Virus record (IMG/VR): IMGVR_UViG_3300029449_000176
Coordinates: 1 to 33,983 of that record
Reading direction: 5' to 3' (one strand)
Length of the DNA stretch: 33,983 bases
Source of the DNA: a virus
Within the stretch, counting starts at the first letter, position 1, and every line of letters starts with the position of its first letter. The position numbers and the translations under genes were made by a program. The notes beneath the pieces are model-generated. The model was not told the DNA's origin. It saw only the letters and a list, made by a program, of their open reading frames with translations, and did no database searches. Shown piece after piece: positions 17,393-25,093 of this stretch.

Positions 17393-17677
17393 ATGACTGA
17401 AAAATATATAGAGCAAAAATTAGTAAAAGCAGTAAAAGCCATGGGAGGTATGGCCCTTAAATTCACTAGTCCAGGGTTTGATGGTGTGCCAGATAGGATT
17501 GTACTTCTTCCCATGGCAAGAATGGCCTTTGTTGAATTAAAAGCACCAGGTAAAAAGATGCGGCCTCTTCAGGTAAGGCGAAAAAGGCAACTGGAAGCGT
17601 TAGGTTTTTTGGTCTACTGCATTGATGGTGTGGATCAGATTGGAGGGGTGCTGGATGAAATTAAAAATGGAATGTAA
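17393..17677 (+). CDS. VRR-NUC domain nuclease
   Basis: A 94-aa protein; ATG 17393 follows GGGAGGAAA and is preferred to the unsupported upstream start at 17363. It is a stand-alone VRR-NUC domain of the PD-(D/E)xK fold: G-F-D-G-V-P-D34-R, E48-L-K50, then R-P-L-Q-V-R-R-K-R-Q and G-F-L-V-Y-C-I-D. Such phage proteins are thought to process branched DNA intermediates. In related phages this gene is normally followed directly by a SNF2 helicase gene; here an HNH gene lies between and overlaps it by 23 bases. All expected catalytic residues are present. Confidence 0.9.
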   Translation: MTEKYIEQKLVKAVKAMGGMALKFTSPGFDGVPDRIVLLPMARMAFVELKAPGKKMRPLQVRRKRQLEALGFLVYCIDGVDQIGGVLDEIKNGM

Positions 17678-18164
17678 TTGGTGTGGTAAAGAAATTTATA
17701 AATACCCATCACAAATAAAAAAGCATAATTTTTGTTCTCGCAAGTGTTTATCCGATTTTAGCAATAAAAGTATAAACCCTACTGGATATCATGAACTCAA
17801 AGACTATACAAATATGTCAGAGCATCTCTCAGAGTTAAATCGCAAGTTGAACCCAACAAAGATGACAAAAGAGATGAGAACAAAAATGAGAAAAGCTAGG
17901 CTAGGTACAGGTGAAGGAAAAACATATACAAAATATTATGGGAGACATGCTCATAGGGTGGTGGCAGAACAAAAACTTGGTAGAAAATTAAAAAAGAATG
18001 AGGTTGTACATCACATTGACGGCAATCGAAGAAATAATGATCCTGATAACTTGATGGTTTTCTCTTCAAGTTCAGATCATATGAGATATCACGCTCAGAT
18101 TAGAAAGTTCTTTGATAAGGGAGAAATACCTTTGAAAGTGATAGAGGAGGTGATGCCCTTATGA
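17655..18164 (+). CDS. free-standing HNH endonuclease, homing type
   Basis: A 169-aa protein. ATG 17655 is preferred because GGAGGGG (17642-17648) precedes it. The N-terminus has a probable zinc knuckle (C-N-W-C, then C-S-R-K-C). A NUMOD3-like stretch follows (M-T-K-E-M-R-T-K-M-R-K-A-R-L-G). The HNH core is V-V-H-H-I-D-G-N-R-R-N-N-D-P-D-N-L with H119 and H120, closing with S-S-D-H-M-R-Y-H. This domain set is usual for free-standing homing endonucleases, which spread by cutting genomes that lack them. It is wedged between two genes usually adjacent, overlaps both, and its coding is AT-richer than theirs. The next gene is broken 84 bases after its end. Confidence 0.82.
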   Translation: MKLKMECNWCGKEIYKYPSQIKKHNFCSRKCLSDFSNKSINPTGYHELKDYTNMSEHLSELNRKLNPTKMTKEMRTKMRKARLGTGEGKTYTKYYGRHAHRVVAEQKLGRKLKKNEVVHHIDGNRRNNDPDNLMVFSSSSDHMRYHAQIRKFFDKGEIPLKVIEEVMPL

Positions 18165-19518
18165 TGTTCAAAGCGTATGACTATCAAAAATTTTGTATCG
18201 ACTATATCGATAAGAATGAGATATCAGCACTGTTTTTGGACATGGGTTAGGTCTCGGTAAAACCGTTATAACCTTGTCGTCTATTTACAGTCTATGCCTT
18301 GATAGATTTGAAATCAGAAAAGTGCTGATTATAGCTCCCCTAAGAGTCGCTAGAGATACTTGGCCTTTAGAAATCAAAAAATGGAATCATCTAAAGGGCT
18401 TACCCTATTCAGTAGCAGTGGGGACTGAAAAAGAAAGAAAAGAAGCCCTTATGAAAAGATCCATGGTTTATATTATAAACCGTGAAAATGTAGGCTGGCT
18501 TATAAATAAAAGCGGCACCCCTTTTGATTTTGATATGGTGGTTATTGATGAATTATCATCCTTTAAATCTTATAGTGCTAAGCGCTTTAAAAGTCTTTTA
18601 AAAGTAAGGCCCAAAGTAAAAAGAATAGTAGGGCTTACTGGAACACCTTCAACGAATGGACTTATGGACCTATGGGCAGAGTTTCGAATTCTTGATATGG
18701 GCCAAAGACTAGGGAGATATATAACCCACTATAGAAATGCATACTTTAAACCGGATAAACGAAATGGTCAGATCATCTTTTCATATAAGCCCATACCAGG
18801 AGCAGAAGATAAAATCTATGAGCAAATATCGGACATCACCATTTCCATGAAATCTATCGATTATCTTAAAATGCCAGAATGCATCATAAACAAAGTACCT
18901 GTTTCTATGAGCGAAAAGGAATGGAAGTTGTATTCAAGCTTTAAAGAGGATATGGTCACTAAGTTAGGTGATAGTGAGATAGATGCTATAAATGCTGCAG
19001 TGCTTTCAGGAAAGCTTCTTCAAATGGCAAATGGCGCTGTCTATGATGACGAAAAGAAGGCGCATGTCATTCATGATAGAAAACTCGATGCCCTTGAAGA
19101 TCTAATTGAAGGGGCAAACGGTAAACCTGTTCTTGTGGCCTATTGGTACAAACATGATCTGGAACGCATTCAGAAGAGATTTACTGTAAGGCAGCTAAAG
19201 TCATCAAAAGATATTAAAGAGTGGAACGAAGGGAATATCCCCATAGCTGTTATCCATCCAGCAAGTGCAGGACATGGACTTAACCTTCAAAGTGGCGGAT
19301 CCACTCTGATCTGGTTTGGTCTGACCTGGTCTCTAGAACTTTACCAGCAAACCAATGCTCGTCTCTACAGACAGGGGCAAAAGAACACGGTTGTCATTCA
19401 CCACATTATAGCTAAGGGTACCATTGATGAAAATGTGATGGCTGCCCTGAGTAAAAAAGAAAAAACTCAAAACTCTCTAATTGAGGCAGTGAAAGCTAAA
19501 CTGGAGGTGAAAAGGTGA
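18161..19518 (+). pseudogene. SNF2-family DNA helicase disrupted by a 5-base insertion in Walker A
   Basis: ATG 18161 follows GAGGAGGTG (18144-18152) and overlaps the HNH stop (ATGA). It reads M-M-F-K-A-Y-D-Y-Q-K-F-C and on to A-L-F-L-D-M-G, then TAG at 18248. Dropping five bases (18248-18252) restores L-D-M-G-L-G-K-T-V-I-T-L, the SNF2 Walker A, and an open frame to 19518. The rest is intact: V-V-I-D-E-L-S-S-F-K (motif II), G-L-T-G-T-P-S (III), P-A-S-A-G-H-G-L-N-L (V) and Q-T-N-A-R-L-Y-R-Q-G-Q (VI). It would be about 451 aa. Any product from a later start lacks the ATP-binding loop. A sequencing error or recoding is possible but less likely than mutation. Confidence 0.85.
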
Positions 19519-19736
19519 CTGATCCTTATGAAAATTTAGCAAATGCCATAATTTTAATGGCAGTTAAAGATTATAGATGGGCTTTAAATAAACTTGAAAA
19601 AAGATCTAATTATGAGCCAGCAAAGATGATTATAAAAGAGGTGGAGAGGTTCTTTCGCTCCAGTTGGTATAGAGAACTTACCTCTGTTGATGGGAATTTT
19701 CTAATCGAAAAAATAAGATCGGAGGTAAGTGAATGA
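19515..19736 (+). CDS. small phage protein, unknown function
   Basis: A 73-aa protein from GTG 19515, which overlaps the helicase stop (GTGA); GGAGGTG lies about 5 bases upstream. The sequence is helical and charged: Y-E-N-L-A-N-A-I-I-L-M-A-V-K-D-Y-R-W-A and E-V-E-R-F-F-R-S-S-W-Y. I recognise the type from clostridial prophages, between the helicase and the DUF1492 regulator, but know no function. The end overlaps the next gene by 4 bases, so it is clearly part of the same operon. Confidence 0.7.
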   Translation: MTDPYENLANAIILMAVKDYRWALNKLEKRSNYEPAKMIIKEVERFFRSSWYRELTSVDGNFLIEKIRSEVSE

Positions 19737-20158
19737 AAATAAAAGAATACCTGCATCAGGCCTATAGGCTAGATAAAAGAATCCAATCAAACATTGAGGA
19801 AATGGAAAGTTTAAGAGAAATGGCAACAAGTGTATCCTCACCTAGTTGGGATGAAAGAGTTCAAACTTCAAGATGCGAAGAAGCAAAATTTGTAAGGTGC
19901 GTGGAAAGAATCATGGATTTGGAAAGAAGGATCAATGCGGAAGTAGATAATCTTATAGCCCTAAAAGAACAGATTAGATTTGTCATCAATGAAGTGTCTA
20001 ATACTGATGAACGCATGGTTCTACGCTACCGCTACGTTCATAACTTTACATGGGAGCAAATAGGCGATGCACTTGACGCTGACAGGACAACGGTTTATAG
20101 GTGGCACAATGCAGCCCTTAAACATGCAGTGCTTCCAGATGTTCCTATTAAAATATAA
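19733..20158 (+). CDS. DUF1492/ArpU-like late transcription regulator
   Basis: A 141-aa protein, ATG 19733 behind GGAGG, overlapping the previous stop. Residues 1-90 are a long helical, probably coiled-coil part (Y-R-L-D-K-R-I-Q-S-N-I, M-D-L-E-R-R-I-N-A-E-V-D). Residues about 93-135 form a region-4-like HTH: M-V-L-R-Y-R-Y-V, F-T-W-E-Q-I-G-D-A-L and R-T-T-V-Y-R-W-H-N-A-A-L. Family members of the DUF1492/ArpU/RinA type switch on phage packaging and structural genes. It is the last gene before the late module, and the next 62 bases hold repeats and a -10 box that fit its role. Confidence 0.8.
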   Translation: MKIKEYLHQAYRLDKRIQSNIEEMESLREMATSVSSPSWDERVQTSRCEEAKFVRCVERIMDLERRINAEVDNLIALKEQIRFVINEVSNTDERMVLRYRYVHNFTWEQIGDALDADRTTVYRWHNAALKHAVLPDVPIKI

Positions 20159-20220
20159 TTTGCACACTTTGCAACACTTTGCAACAAGATACCACAGTCA
20201 CCTTTGTGTTATAGTATAAT
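20159..20220 (+). promoter_or_regulatory. probable activator-dependent late promoter
   Basis: Three TTTGCA-CAC-like units start at 20159, 20168 and 20178, one helical turn apart. A perfect TATAAT box lies at 20215-20220, but the -35 position (about 20192-20197, CCACAG) is poor. A good -10, no -35 and upstream repeats at about -40 to -68 are typical of activated phage late promoters. The DUF1492 product encoded just upstream is the natural candidate activator. Confidence 0.55.
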
Positions 20221-20239
20221 TAGCAAAAAGAATAAACTT

Positions 20240-20270
20240 AAGCCTTGTGGGTTCGACCTGCAGGGCTTTT
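20240..20270 (+). terminator. leader hairpin of the late operon
   Basis: AAGCCTTG (20240-20247) pairs with CAGGGCTT (20261-20268), with two more G-C pairs above and a GTTCGA loop, followed by TTTT. It lies between the late promoter and the first late gene, so it would act as an attenuator if it terminates at all. Confidence 0.45.
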
Positions 20271-20295
20271 CTTATGCCCAAAAGGAGGTGAAGCA

Positions 20296-20655
20296 GTGCC
20301 ATATAAACCTAAACGACCCTGCGCCTATCCCGGTTGCAGCAAACTATCAGACAGTGGACAGTACTGCAGTGAACATAAAAAGATTGTTATGAAGCGTTAC
20401 AACCAGTACCAACGAGATCCTAAGTCCAATAAAAGATACGGCAGGGCCTGGAAACGAATAAGAGACCGCTACATCAAAGCTCATCCTCTTTGTGAGGAGT
20501 GTGAAAAGAACGGAAGGATTAAAGCTGCAGAAGAAGTCCACCACATCCTCCCTTTATCAAAAGGTGGTGGCAATGAAACCAGTAACCTGATGGCCCTTTG
20601 TAAGTCTTGCCACTCAAAGATCACTGCTGAGAGTGGCGACCGGTGGGGGAGGTAA
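20296..20655 (+). CDS. phage packaging-associated HNH endonuclease
   Basis: A 119-aa protein starting at GTG 20296 behind AAGGAGGTG; the in-frame ATG at 20245 lies in the leader hairpin. It has an N-terminal Cys/His pair set (C-A-Y-P-G-C, Y-C-S-E-H), the helix G-R-A-W-K-R-I-R-D-R-Y, C-E-E-C, and the HNH core E-V-H-H-I-L-P-L-S-K-G-G-G-N with H82 and H83, then N-L-M-A-L-C-K-S-C-H-S-K. HNH proteins encoded next to terminase genes in cos phages work with TerL in end cutting (known from HK97-like phages). Its position just before TerS fits this role and not homing. Confidence 0.9.
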   Translation: MPYKPKRPCAYPGCSKLSDSGQYCSEHKKIVMKRYNQYQRDPKSNKRYGRAWKRIRDRYIKAHPLCEECEKNGRIKAAEEVHHILPLSKGGGNETSNLMALCKSCHSKITAESGDRWGR

Positions 20656-20720
20656 AATCCCTACGACTAAAAATTTTGGACAGCGGGCTGGGGCATCGTG
20701 TGAAAAAACGCAGAATCAAA
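20641..20720. other. candidate cos region
   Basis: The 104-base gap between the HNH gene and terS starts with a G-rich run (GGTGGGGGAGG) and continues AATCCCTACGA, GGACAGCGGGCTGGGG, then GAAAAAACGC. From memory, similar G-rich blocks are conserved between HNH and terS genes of Firmicutes cos phages. The cut position cannot be read from sequence alone. Confidence 0.35.
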
Positions 20721-20759
20721 CAAGGGTATAGGCCAATCCCCAAAAAGGAGGTGTGATTA

Positions 20760-21311
20760 TTGGCAAAAGACGGTACAAATAGAGGTGGCCCTCGTATTGG
20801 TGCAGGGGCAAAAAAGAAGCCACTAGCTGATAAAATATCTGAAGGTAACCCGGGCGGTAGGAAACTCACCGTTATGGAGTTTTCAAATACTGCAGATCTT
20901 GAAGGACAAGAAATGCCAAAACCAAATAAAATGCTTGAAGCCATACAAAAAGACGGTAAAGCTCTGGTCGCAGGTGAAATCTATAAAACAACATGGAAGT
21001 GGCTTGATAAGCGTGGGTGTTCTTCTCTAGTCTCTCCCCAGCTCTTAGAGCGATACGCTATGAGTGTTGCCCGTTGGATTCAGTGTGAAGAAGCTATAAC
21101 GGAGTATGGATTTCTTGCCAAGCACCCTACTACAGGAAATGCTATTCAAAGTCCTTATGTTTCTATAGGTCAAAACTACATGAACCAGACCAATCGTTTG
21201 TGGCTTGAGATATTTCAGATTGTAAAAGAAAACTGCACCGGCGATTATAAAGAAGCAAATCCCCAAGATGATGTGATGGAAAAACTTCTTTCTGCTCGAA
21301 GGGGAAAATAA
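20760..21311 (+). CDS. terS: terminase small subunit, P27 family
   Basis: A 183-aa protein starting at TTG 20760, with AAAGGAGGTG ending 7 bases upstream. It opens with the typical G-G-P-R-I-G-A-G-A-K-K-K-P loop, then G-N-P-G-G-R-K-L, and a helical core (L-L-E-R-Y-A-M-S-V-A-R-W, S-P-Y-V-S-I-G-Q-N-Y-M). P27-type TerS recognises phage DNA and feeds it to TerL. The gene lies directly after the candidate cos region. TerL is unusually far away here, at 25143, because six genes including a SAM synthetase and a methyltransferase sit between the two subunits. Confidence 0.9.
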   Translation: MAKDGTNRGGPRIGAGAKKKPLADKISEGNPGGRKLTVMEFSNTADLEGQEMPKPNKMLEAIQKDGKALVAGEIYKTTWKWLDKRGCSSLVSPQLLERYAMSVARWIQCEEAITEYGFLAKHPTTGNAIQSPYVSIGQNYMNQTNRLWLEIFQIVKENCTGDYKEANPQDDVMEKLLSARRGK

Positions 21312-21331
21312 TATAGATTGGAGATTATGAA

Positions 21332-22513
21332 ATGAGTAAAAACTACAGAACCGCAGAAAGTGTATGTAAGGGACATCCTGATAAGCTTTGTGATTTAGTT
21401 GCAGACAGTATTTTAGATGCGTGCCTTCGAAAAGATAAGGCTTCAAGAGTTGCCTGTGAGGTTATGGCTACTAAGGGAAAAATTATCGTGGCGGGCGAGA
21501 TCACCTGCAGCGAAAAAATAGATATTCGTCTCATTGTAAGAAATGTACTTCGTGAAGTTGGATATAACCCAAGGAAATTTAGAGTATCCGTGTTTGTACA
21601 TCATCAAAGTGTAGATATTGCTTCTGGTGTAGATACAGCTCTTGAAGTAAGAAATGGAATTATAGACCCATACGGTTCCATCGGTGCTGGTGACCAAGGC
21701 ACTGTTTATGGTTATGCAACAAATGAAACAAGAGAAAAGCTGCCTTTGCCACTACTTCTTTCTCATAGAATTGTTAAGCGCATTGATGAATGTCGCGAAG
21801 GTAAAATCATCAAGGGCATCTTACCCGATGGAAAGGCTCAAGTCACTATTGAGTACTATGGCGATAAACCTATTCGCGTTAAAACAGTTGTGGTATCTGT
21901 TCAGCATCACAAGGATAAAACAATGGAGCAACTAGAATCAGATATCTTAAATAACGTGCTCTGGCAGTGTTTTGAGGATTTACCGGTTGATGATGACACT
22001 GAAATCCTCATCAATCCGTCAGGACGATTTGTCGAAGGTGGCCCTGCTGCTGATACAGGCCTTACAGGAAGAAAGATTATGGTTGATACCTATGGTGGAC
22101 TGGCTTCTCACGGTGGAGGTGCACTTTGCGGAAAGGATCCAACCAAGGTAGATAGGAGCGGCGCCTATATGGCCAGATACATTGCTAAGAATATTGTTTG
22201 GAGCGGGCTTGCTGAAAAATGTGAGGTCGCTCTTTCTTATGCCATCGGAAAAGCAAATCCCGTAGCAGTTAGTGTTAACTCTTTTGGAACTGGAATAATC
22301 AGTGACGAGCATTTATGTGGAGTTGTTCTAGAAACCTTTAATCTACGTCCAGCGGCCATTATCGAAAAGCTGCGACTTAGAAATGCAATTTACTCCGATA
22401 CAGCAACCTACGGTCATTTTAATTCCTGTCTATTCCCCTGGGAGAATGTAGACTTTAACTTGAATTTAAGAAAGGCGGCGGAAAGATATGAAGATCGAAA
22501 AATTGAAGACTAA
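21332..22513 (+). CDS. metK: phage-encoded S-adenosylmethionine synthetase
   Basis: A 393-aa enzyme of normal length, ATG 21332. It makes SAM from methionine and ATP. All signature segments are present: H-P-D-K at 15-18, E-V-M-A-T-K-G-K, G-A-G-D-Q-G from 118 with Y-A-T-N-E-T, and the phosphate loop G-G-G-A-L-C-G-K-D-P-T-K-V-D-R-S from 261 (usually F-S in place of L-C). The gating region D-T-G-L-T-G-R-K-I is also kept, so the enzyme should be active. It overlaps the DNA methyltransferase gene by 26 bases, so SAM supply and use are coupled. The setting inside a packaging module shows that it is a phage gene, not the host metK. Confidence 0.93.
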   Translation: MSKNYRTAESVCKGHPDKLCDLVADSILDACLRKDKASRVACEVMATKGKIIVAGEITCSEKIDIRLIVRNVLREVGYNPRKFRVSVFVHHQSVDIASGVDTALEVRNGIIDPYGSIGAGDQGTVYGYATNETREKLPLPLLLSHRIVKRIDECREGKIIKGILPDGKAQVTIEYYGDKPIRVKTVVVSVQHHKDKTMEQLESDILNNVLWQCFEDLPVDDDTEILINPSGRFVEGGPAADTGLTGRKIMVDTYGGLASHGGGALCGKDPTKVDRSGAYMARYIAKNIVWSGLAEKCEVALSYAIGKANPVAVSVNSFGTGIISDEHLCGVVLETFNLRPAAIIEKLRLRNAIYSDTATYGHFNSCLFPWENVDFNLNLRKAAERYEDRKIED

Positions 22514-23720
22514 AAACCTCATCCCCGCTGACTATAATCCACGAAAGGACTTAAAGCCTGGGGATGCTGAATACGAAAAGCTAAAGCGATCCATTGAAGA
22601 GTTTGGCTATGTCGAACCTGTTATCTGGAATAAGACTACTGGAAGAGTTGTAGGTGGCCACCAGAGATTAAAAGTGCTCCTTGATTTAAGAATGGATGAA
22701 GTTGAGTGCGTAGTTATTGAAATGGATGAAGAAAAAGAAAAGGCTCTCAACATTGCTCTTAATAAAATCAGTGGTGACTGGGACAAGGATAAATTGGCTC
22801 TACTTATCGCTGACCTCCAAGGTGCTGACTTTGATGTTTCCCTTACAGGATTTGATCCTGCTGAACTGGACGATCTATTTAAAGATTCCTTGAAGGATGG
22901 CATTCATGATGATGAATTTGATGTGGACGGGGAGCTTGAAAAACCAGCTATGACAAAACTTGGTGACGTTTGGAAGCTTGGACCCCATAGACTTATTTGC
23001 GGTGACTCTACCAAGGCTGAAACCTTCATGATCCTTATGGATGGAAAGCAAGCAAATTTGGTGGTGACAGACCCGCCTTACAATGTGAACTACGAAGGGT
23101 CTGCTGGAAAAATTAAAAATGATAACATGGGCGATTCTGCTTTTTATGAATTCCTGCTAGCGGCTTTCACCAATGCGGAAGCAGTGATGACAGAGGACTC
23201 TTCTATCTATGTTTTTCACGCGGATACGGAAGGGCTGAACTTTAGAAAAGCCTTCTCGGATGCTGGTTTTTATCTATCAGGTACCTGCATCTGGAAAAAG
23301 CAATCTCTAGTTCTTGGTAGGTCCCCTTACCAGTGGCAGCATGAGCCTGTGCTCTTTGGGTGGAAGAATAAGGGCAAGCACAAGTGGTATGCTGATAGAA
23401 AGCAAACGACTATATGGGAATTTGAAAAACCTAAGAAGAATGGATCTCATCCAACAATGAAGCCTGTGGCGCTTGTGGCTCATCCAATTCTTAATTCAAG
23501 TCTTAGTAACTGCATCGTCCTGGATCCCTTTGGCGGTTCAGGTAGTACGCTTATTGCCTGTGAACAAACCCAGAGAATTTGTCACACCATTGAGCTTGAT
23601 GAGAAGTTTTGTGATGTTATAGTGGAAAGGTTTATTTCTAGTGTTGAATCAGCAGATGAAGTTTACCTTATTCGTGATGGAAAAGAATACCGCTATAGTG
23701 ACCTCCTAGAAAATAAATAA
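22488..23720 (+). CDS. ParB-domain DNA methyltransferase, beta class
   Basis: A 410-aa fusion, ATG 22488 inside the end of metK. Residues 1-110 are a ParB N-terminal-like domain (I-P-A-D-Y-N-P-R-K, G-G-H-Q-R near 56-60). Residues about 165-400 are an amino-methyltransferase with D-P-P-Y at 195-198 before D-P-F-G-G-S-G-S-T from 346, the beta-class order of N6-adenine or N4-cytosine enzymes. No restriction partner lies next to it, so it is an orphan enzyme. It could protect phage DNA from restriction or mark DNA for packaging. The target site is not readable. ParB-methyltransferase fusions are common in Firmicutes prophages near the terminase. Confidence 0.92.
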   Translation: MKIEKLKTKNLIPADYNPRKDLKPGDAEYEKLKRSIEEFGYVEPVIWNKTTGRVVGGHQRLKVLLDLRMDEVECVVIEMDEEKEKALNIALNKISGDWDKDKLALLIADLQGADFDVSLTGFDPAELDDLFKDSLKDGIHDDEFDVDGELEKPAMTKLGDVWKLGPHRLICGDSTKAETFMILMDGKQANLVVTDPPYNVNYEGSAGKIKNDNMGDSAFYEFLLAAFTNAEAVMTEDSSIYVFHADTEGLNFRKAFSDAGFYLSGTCIWKKQSLVLGRSPYQWQHEPVLFGWKNKGKHKWYADRKQTTIWEFEKPKKNGSHPTMKPVALVAHPILNSSLSNCIVLDPFGGSGSTLIACEQTQRICHTIELDEKFCDVIVERFISSVESADEVYLIRDGKEYRYSDLLENK

Positions 23721-23801
23721 GAGAACTATCGAAAGATAGACTTGCTATTTACATCAATTAGAGTGATGTATGTAGTAAGAATAAAAAGGAGGTCAAGTAT
23801 T

Positions 23802-24485
23802 ATGAAAATTAATTACAATGTAAGTGGACAAGAACGTAAAAAGCTGGTGAGGCTCGTTAGCGAAATCACAGAAGTTTCTTCAAAGTACCTGGGTGTTCCG
23901 TCCTGTGCTTACCAAGTTGGTCCTTACAACATTGGAAAAGATGGAGAGCTAAACTATGACAGTGAAGTGGCACCAGAGGATATCAAGTCGCTAATGCAAC
24001 ACCTTTCAGATGCAGGCTTTGAAGCTGAAGTGGAAGAACCAGCTCCAGCTGCAGCAGAACCTGAGGAAACTGGGCTCATCATCCAGATACCAAAAGACTC
24101 TCTTTCCGATGAGGACTTGGAGAAACTTAAGAAACTCATAGGAGCTAAAGGAAATCTTATTAAAAAGGCACTGGGTGTAGATGCCCTTCCCATTGAAGAC
24201 GGAGAAGAATGCATTAGCTTCCCTTGGTTTTCAGAGCTGCCAAATCCAGATGAGATAAAAGCCTACTCGGAGTTCATCACGAAGCTTTGTGAGATGGCGA
24301 AAACTCAAAAGAGGATCACCGTAAAAGAGAAAGAAGTCGACAATGAGAAATACGCATTTAGGTGCTTCCTCCTCCGCCTTGGATTTATCGGAGAAGAATT
24401 TAAAACCCACAGAAAGATTCTCCTTCAAAATCTTTCTGGCAGCAGTGCATTCAAAGGAGGTGACCCTAGTGAAACCGATAAGTAA
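23802..24485 (+). CDS. phage protein of the 'virulence-related' type, unknown function
   Basis: A 227-aa protein; ATG 23802 follows AAAAGGAGGT, while an in-frame start at 23742 has no such site. The first 90 residues (Y-N-V-S-G-Q-E-R-K-K-L-V, P-S-C-A-Y-Q-V-G-P-Y-N-I, L-M-Q-H-L-S-D-A-G-F) are a recognisable prophage domain often labelled virulence protein; I know no proven role. An acidic Ala/Pro-rich linker follows (about 85-95), then a second domain with F-P-W-F and Y-S-E-F-I-T-K-L-C-E-M-A. It overlaps the next gene by 17 bases. It is soluble, with no signal peptide. Confidence 0.7.
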   Translation: MKINYNVSGQERKKLVRLVSEITEVSSKYLGVPSCAYQVGPYNIGKDGELNYDSEVAPEDIKSLMQHLSDAGFEAEVEEPAPAAAEPEETGLIIQIPKDSLSDEDLEKLKKLIGAKGNLIKKALGVDALPIEDGEECISFPWFSELPNPDEIKAYSEFITKLCEMAKTQKRITVKEKEVDNEKYAFRCFLLRLGFIGEEFKTHRKILLQNLSGSSAFKGGDPSETDK

Positions 24486-24711
24486 AGAAAAATTGGCCCA
24501 CCTGCGCAAGCAGTATTCCGCTGGCGCCAGGGTCGAGCTTCTTTGGATGGATGATGCGCAAGCACCACCAAAGGGCACAAAAGGCACCGTGTGGGGCGTG
24601 GATGACATAGGATCCATAATGGTTCAATGGGACAATGGCAGTAACCTCAGTGTGGTTTATGGTGTTGATTCCTGCAAAGTAATCGAAGAAAGATCTGAGG
24701 AGGCATTCTAA
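24469..24711 (+). CDS. DUF4314-type small protein
   Basis: An 80-aa protein from GTG 24469, with AAAGGAGGTG just upstream; an earlier in-frame ATG at 24343 lies inside the previous gene without a binding site. The sequence has an SH3-like beta pattern: Y-S-A-G-A-R-V-E-L-L, G-T-K-G-T-V-W-G-V-D-D-I-G-S, Q-W-D-N-G-S. This matches the DUF4314 family of phage and ICE proteins, whose function is unknown. Its stop and the next start overlap by one base (TAATG). Confidence 0.75.
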   Translation: MKPISKEKLAHLRKQYSAGARVELLWMDDAQAPPKGTKGTVWGVDDIGSIMVQWDNGSNLSVVYGVDSCKVIEERSEEAF

Positions 24712-25022
24712 TGAAGGCATTATTTGGTAGAAAGTTCTACAGTATAAAGGAACTAAAAGAAGCAACTGAAGAAGCAAAGGAAGATGGTGTAATAGGCTCT
24801 GATTACACTGTGATTCGAGAAGTAGAGCTCGGTGATTTAGAGTTTCAAAAGTTCACCAGTAATTTTCTAGAGGACCAACCATGGATCAAGAAATCAGATG
24901 GAGGGATTAATGAAAAAGGTGAGCTTCGATGCATAAGGATCATTAATAAAGACACTGGTGAAAAGATACTCACCAATCCTGAAGGCTACGAATATCCTCG
25001 GTACACTGCGATTGAAGATTAA
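24711..25022 (+). CDS. small prophage protein, unknown function
   Basis: A 103-aa acidic protein starting at ATG 24711, sharing one base with the previous stop, with GAGGAGG upstream at 24698-24704. Visible stretches are M-K-A-L-F-G-R-K-F-Y, L-K-E-A-T-E-E-A-K-E-D-G-V-I and Y-E-Y-P-R-Y-T-A. It is a recurrent neighbour of DUF4314 genes in clostridial prophages, from memory. No catalytic motif, membrane segment or signal peptide is seen. It is the last gene before a hairpin and the terminase large subunit. Confidence 0.65.
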   Translation: MKALFGRKFYSIKELKEATEEAKEDGVIGSDYTVIREVELGDLEFQKFTSNFLEDQPWIKKSDGGINEKGELRCIRIINKDTGEKILTNPEGYEYPRYTAIED

Positions 25023-25093
25023 ACTGATAGGCTAAAAACAAGATTATATTTCACATAGGAACAGGGCGTAATAGCTCTTTTCCTCGTTATAGA

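Noticed and set aside
18274-19518. An intact helicase gene starting at TTG 18274
   Set aside because: That start has no ribosome binding site and lies after the Walker A motif; the true start and motif are upstream in another frame, so I call a pseudogene.
20240-20270. Partial tRNA because of the GGTTCGA segment
   Set aside because: The bases fold as a simple hairpin with a U-tract; no acceptor, D or anticodon arms are visible nearby.
20204-20392. 62-codon frame across the late promoter
   Set aside because: It runs through the -10 box and the leader hairpin, has no binding site and overlaps the well supported HNH gene in another frame.
21332-22513. Host metK, meaning the end of the prophage
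   Set aside because: It is flanked by terS and a ParB-methyltransferase with overlaps, and phage structural genes continue downstream.
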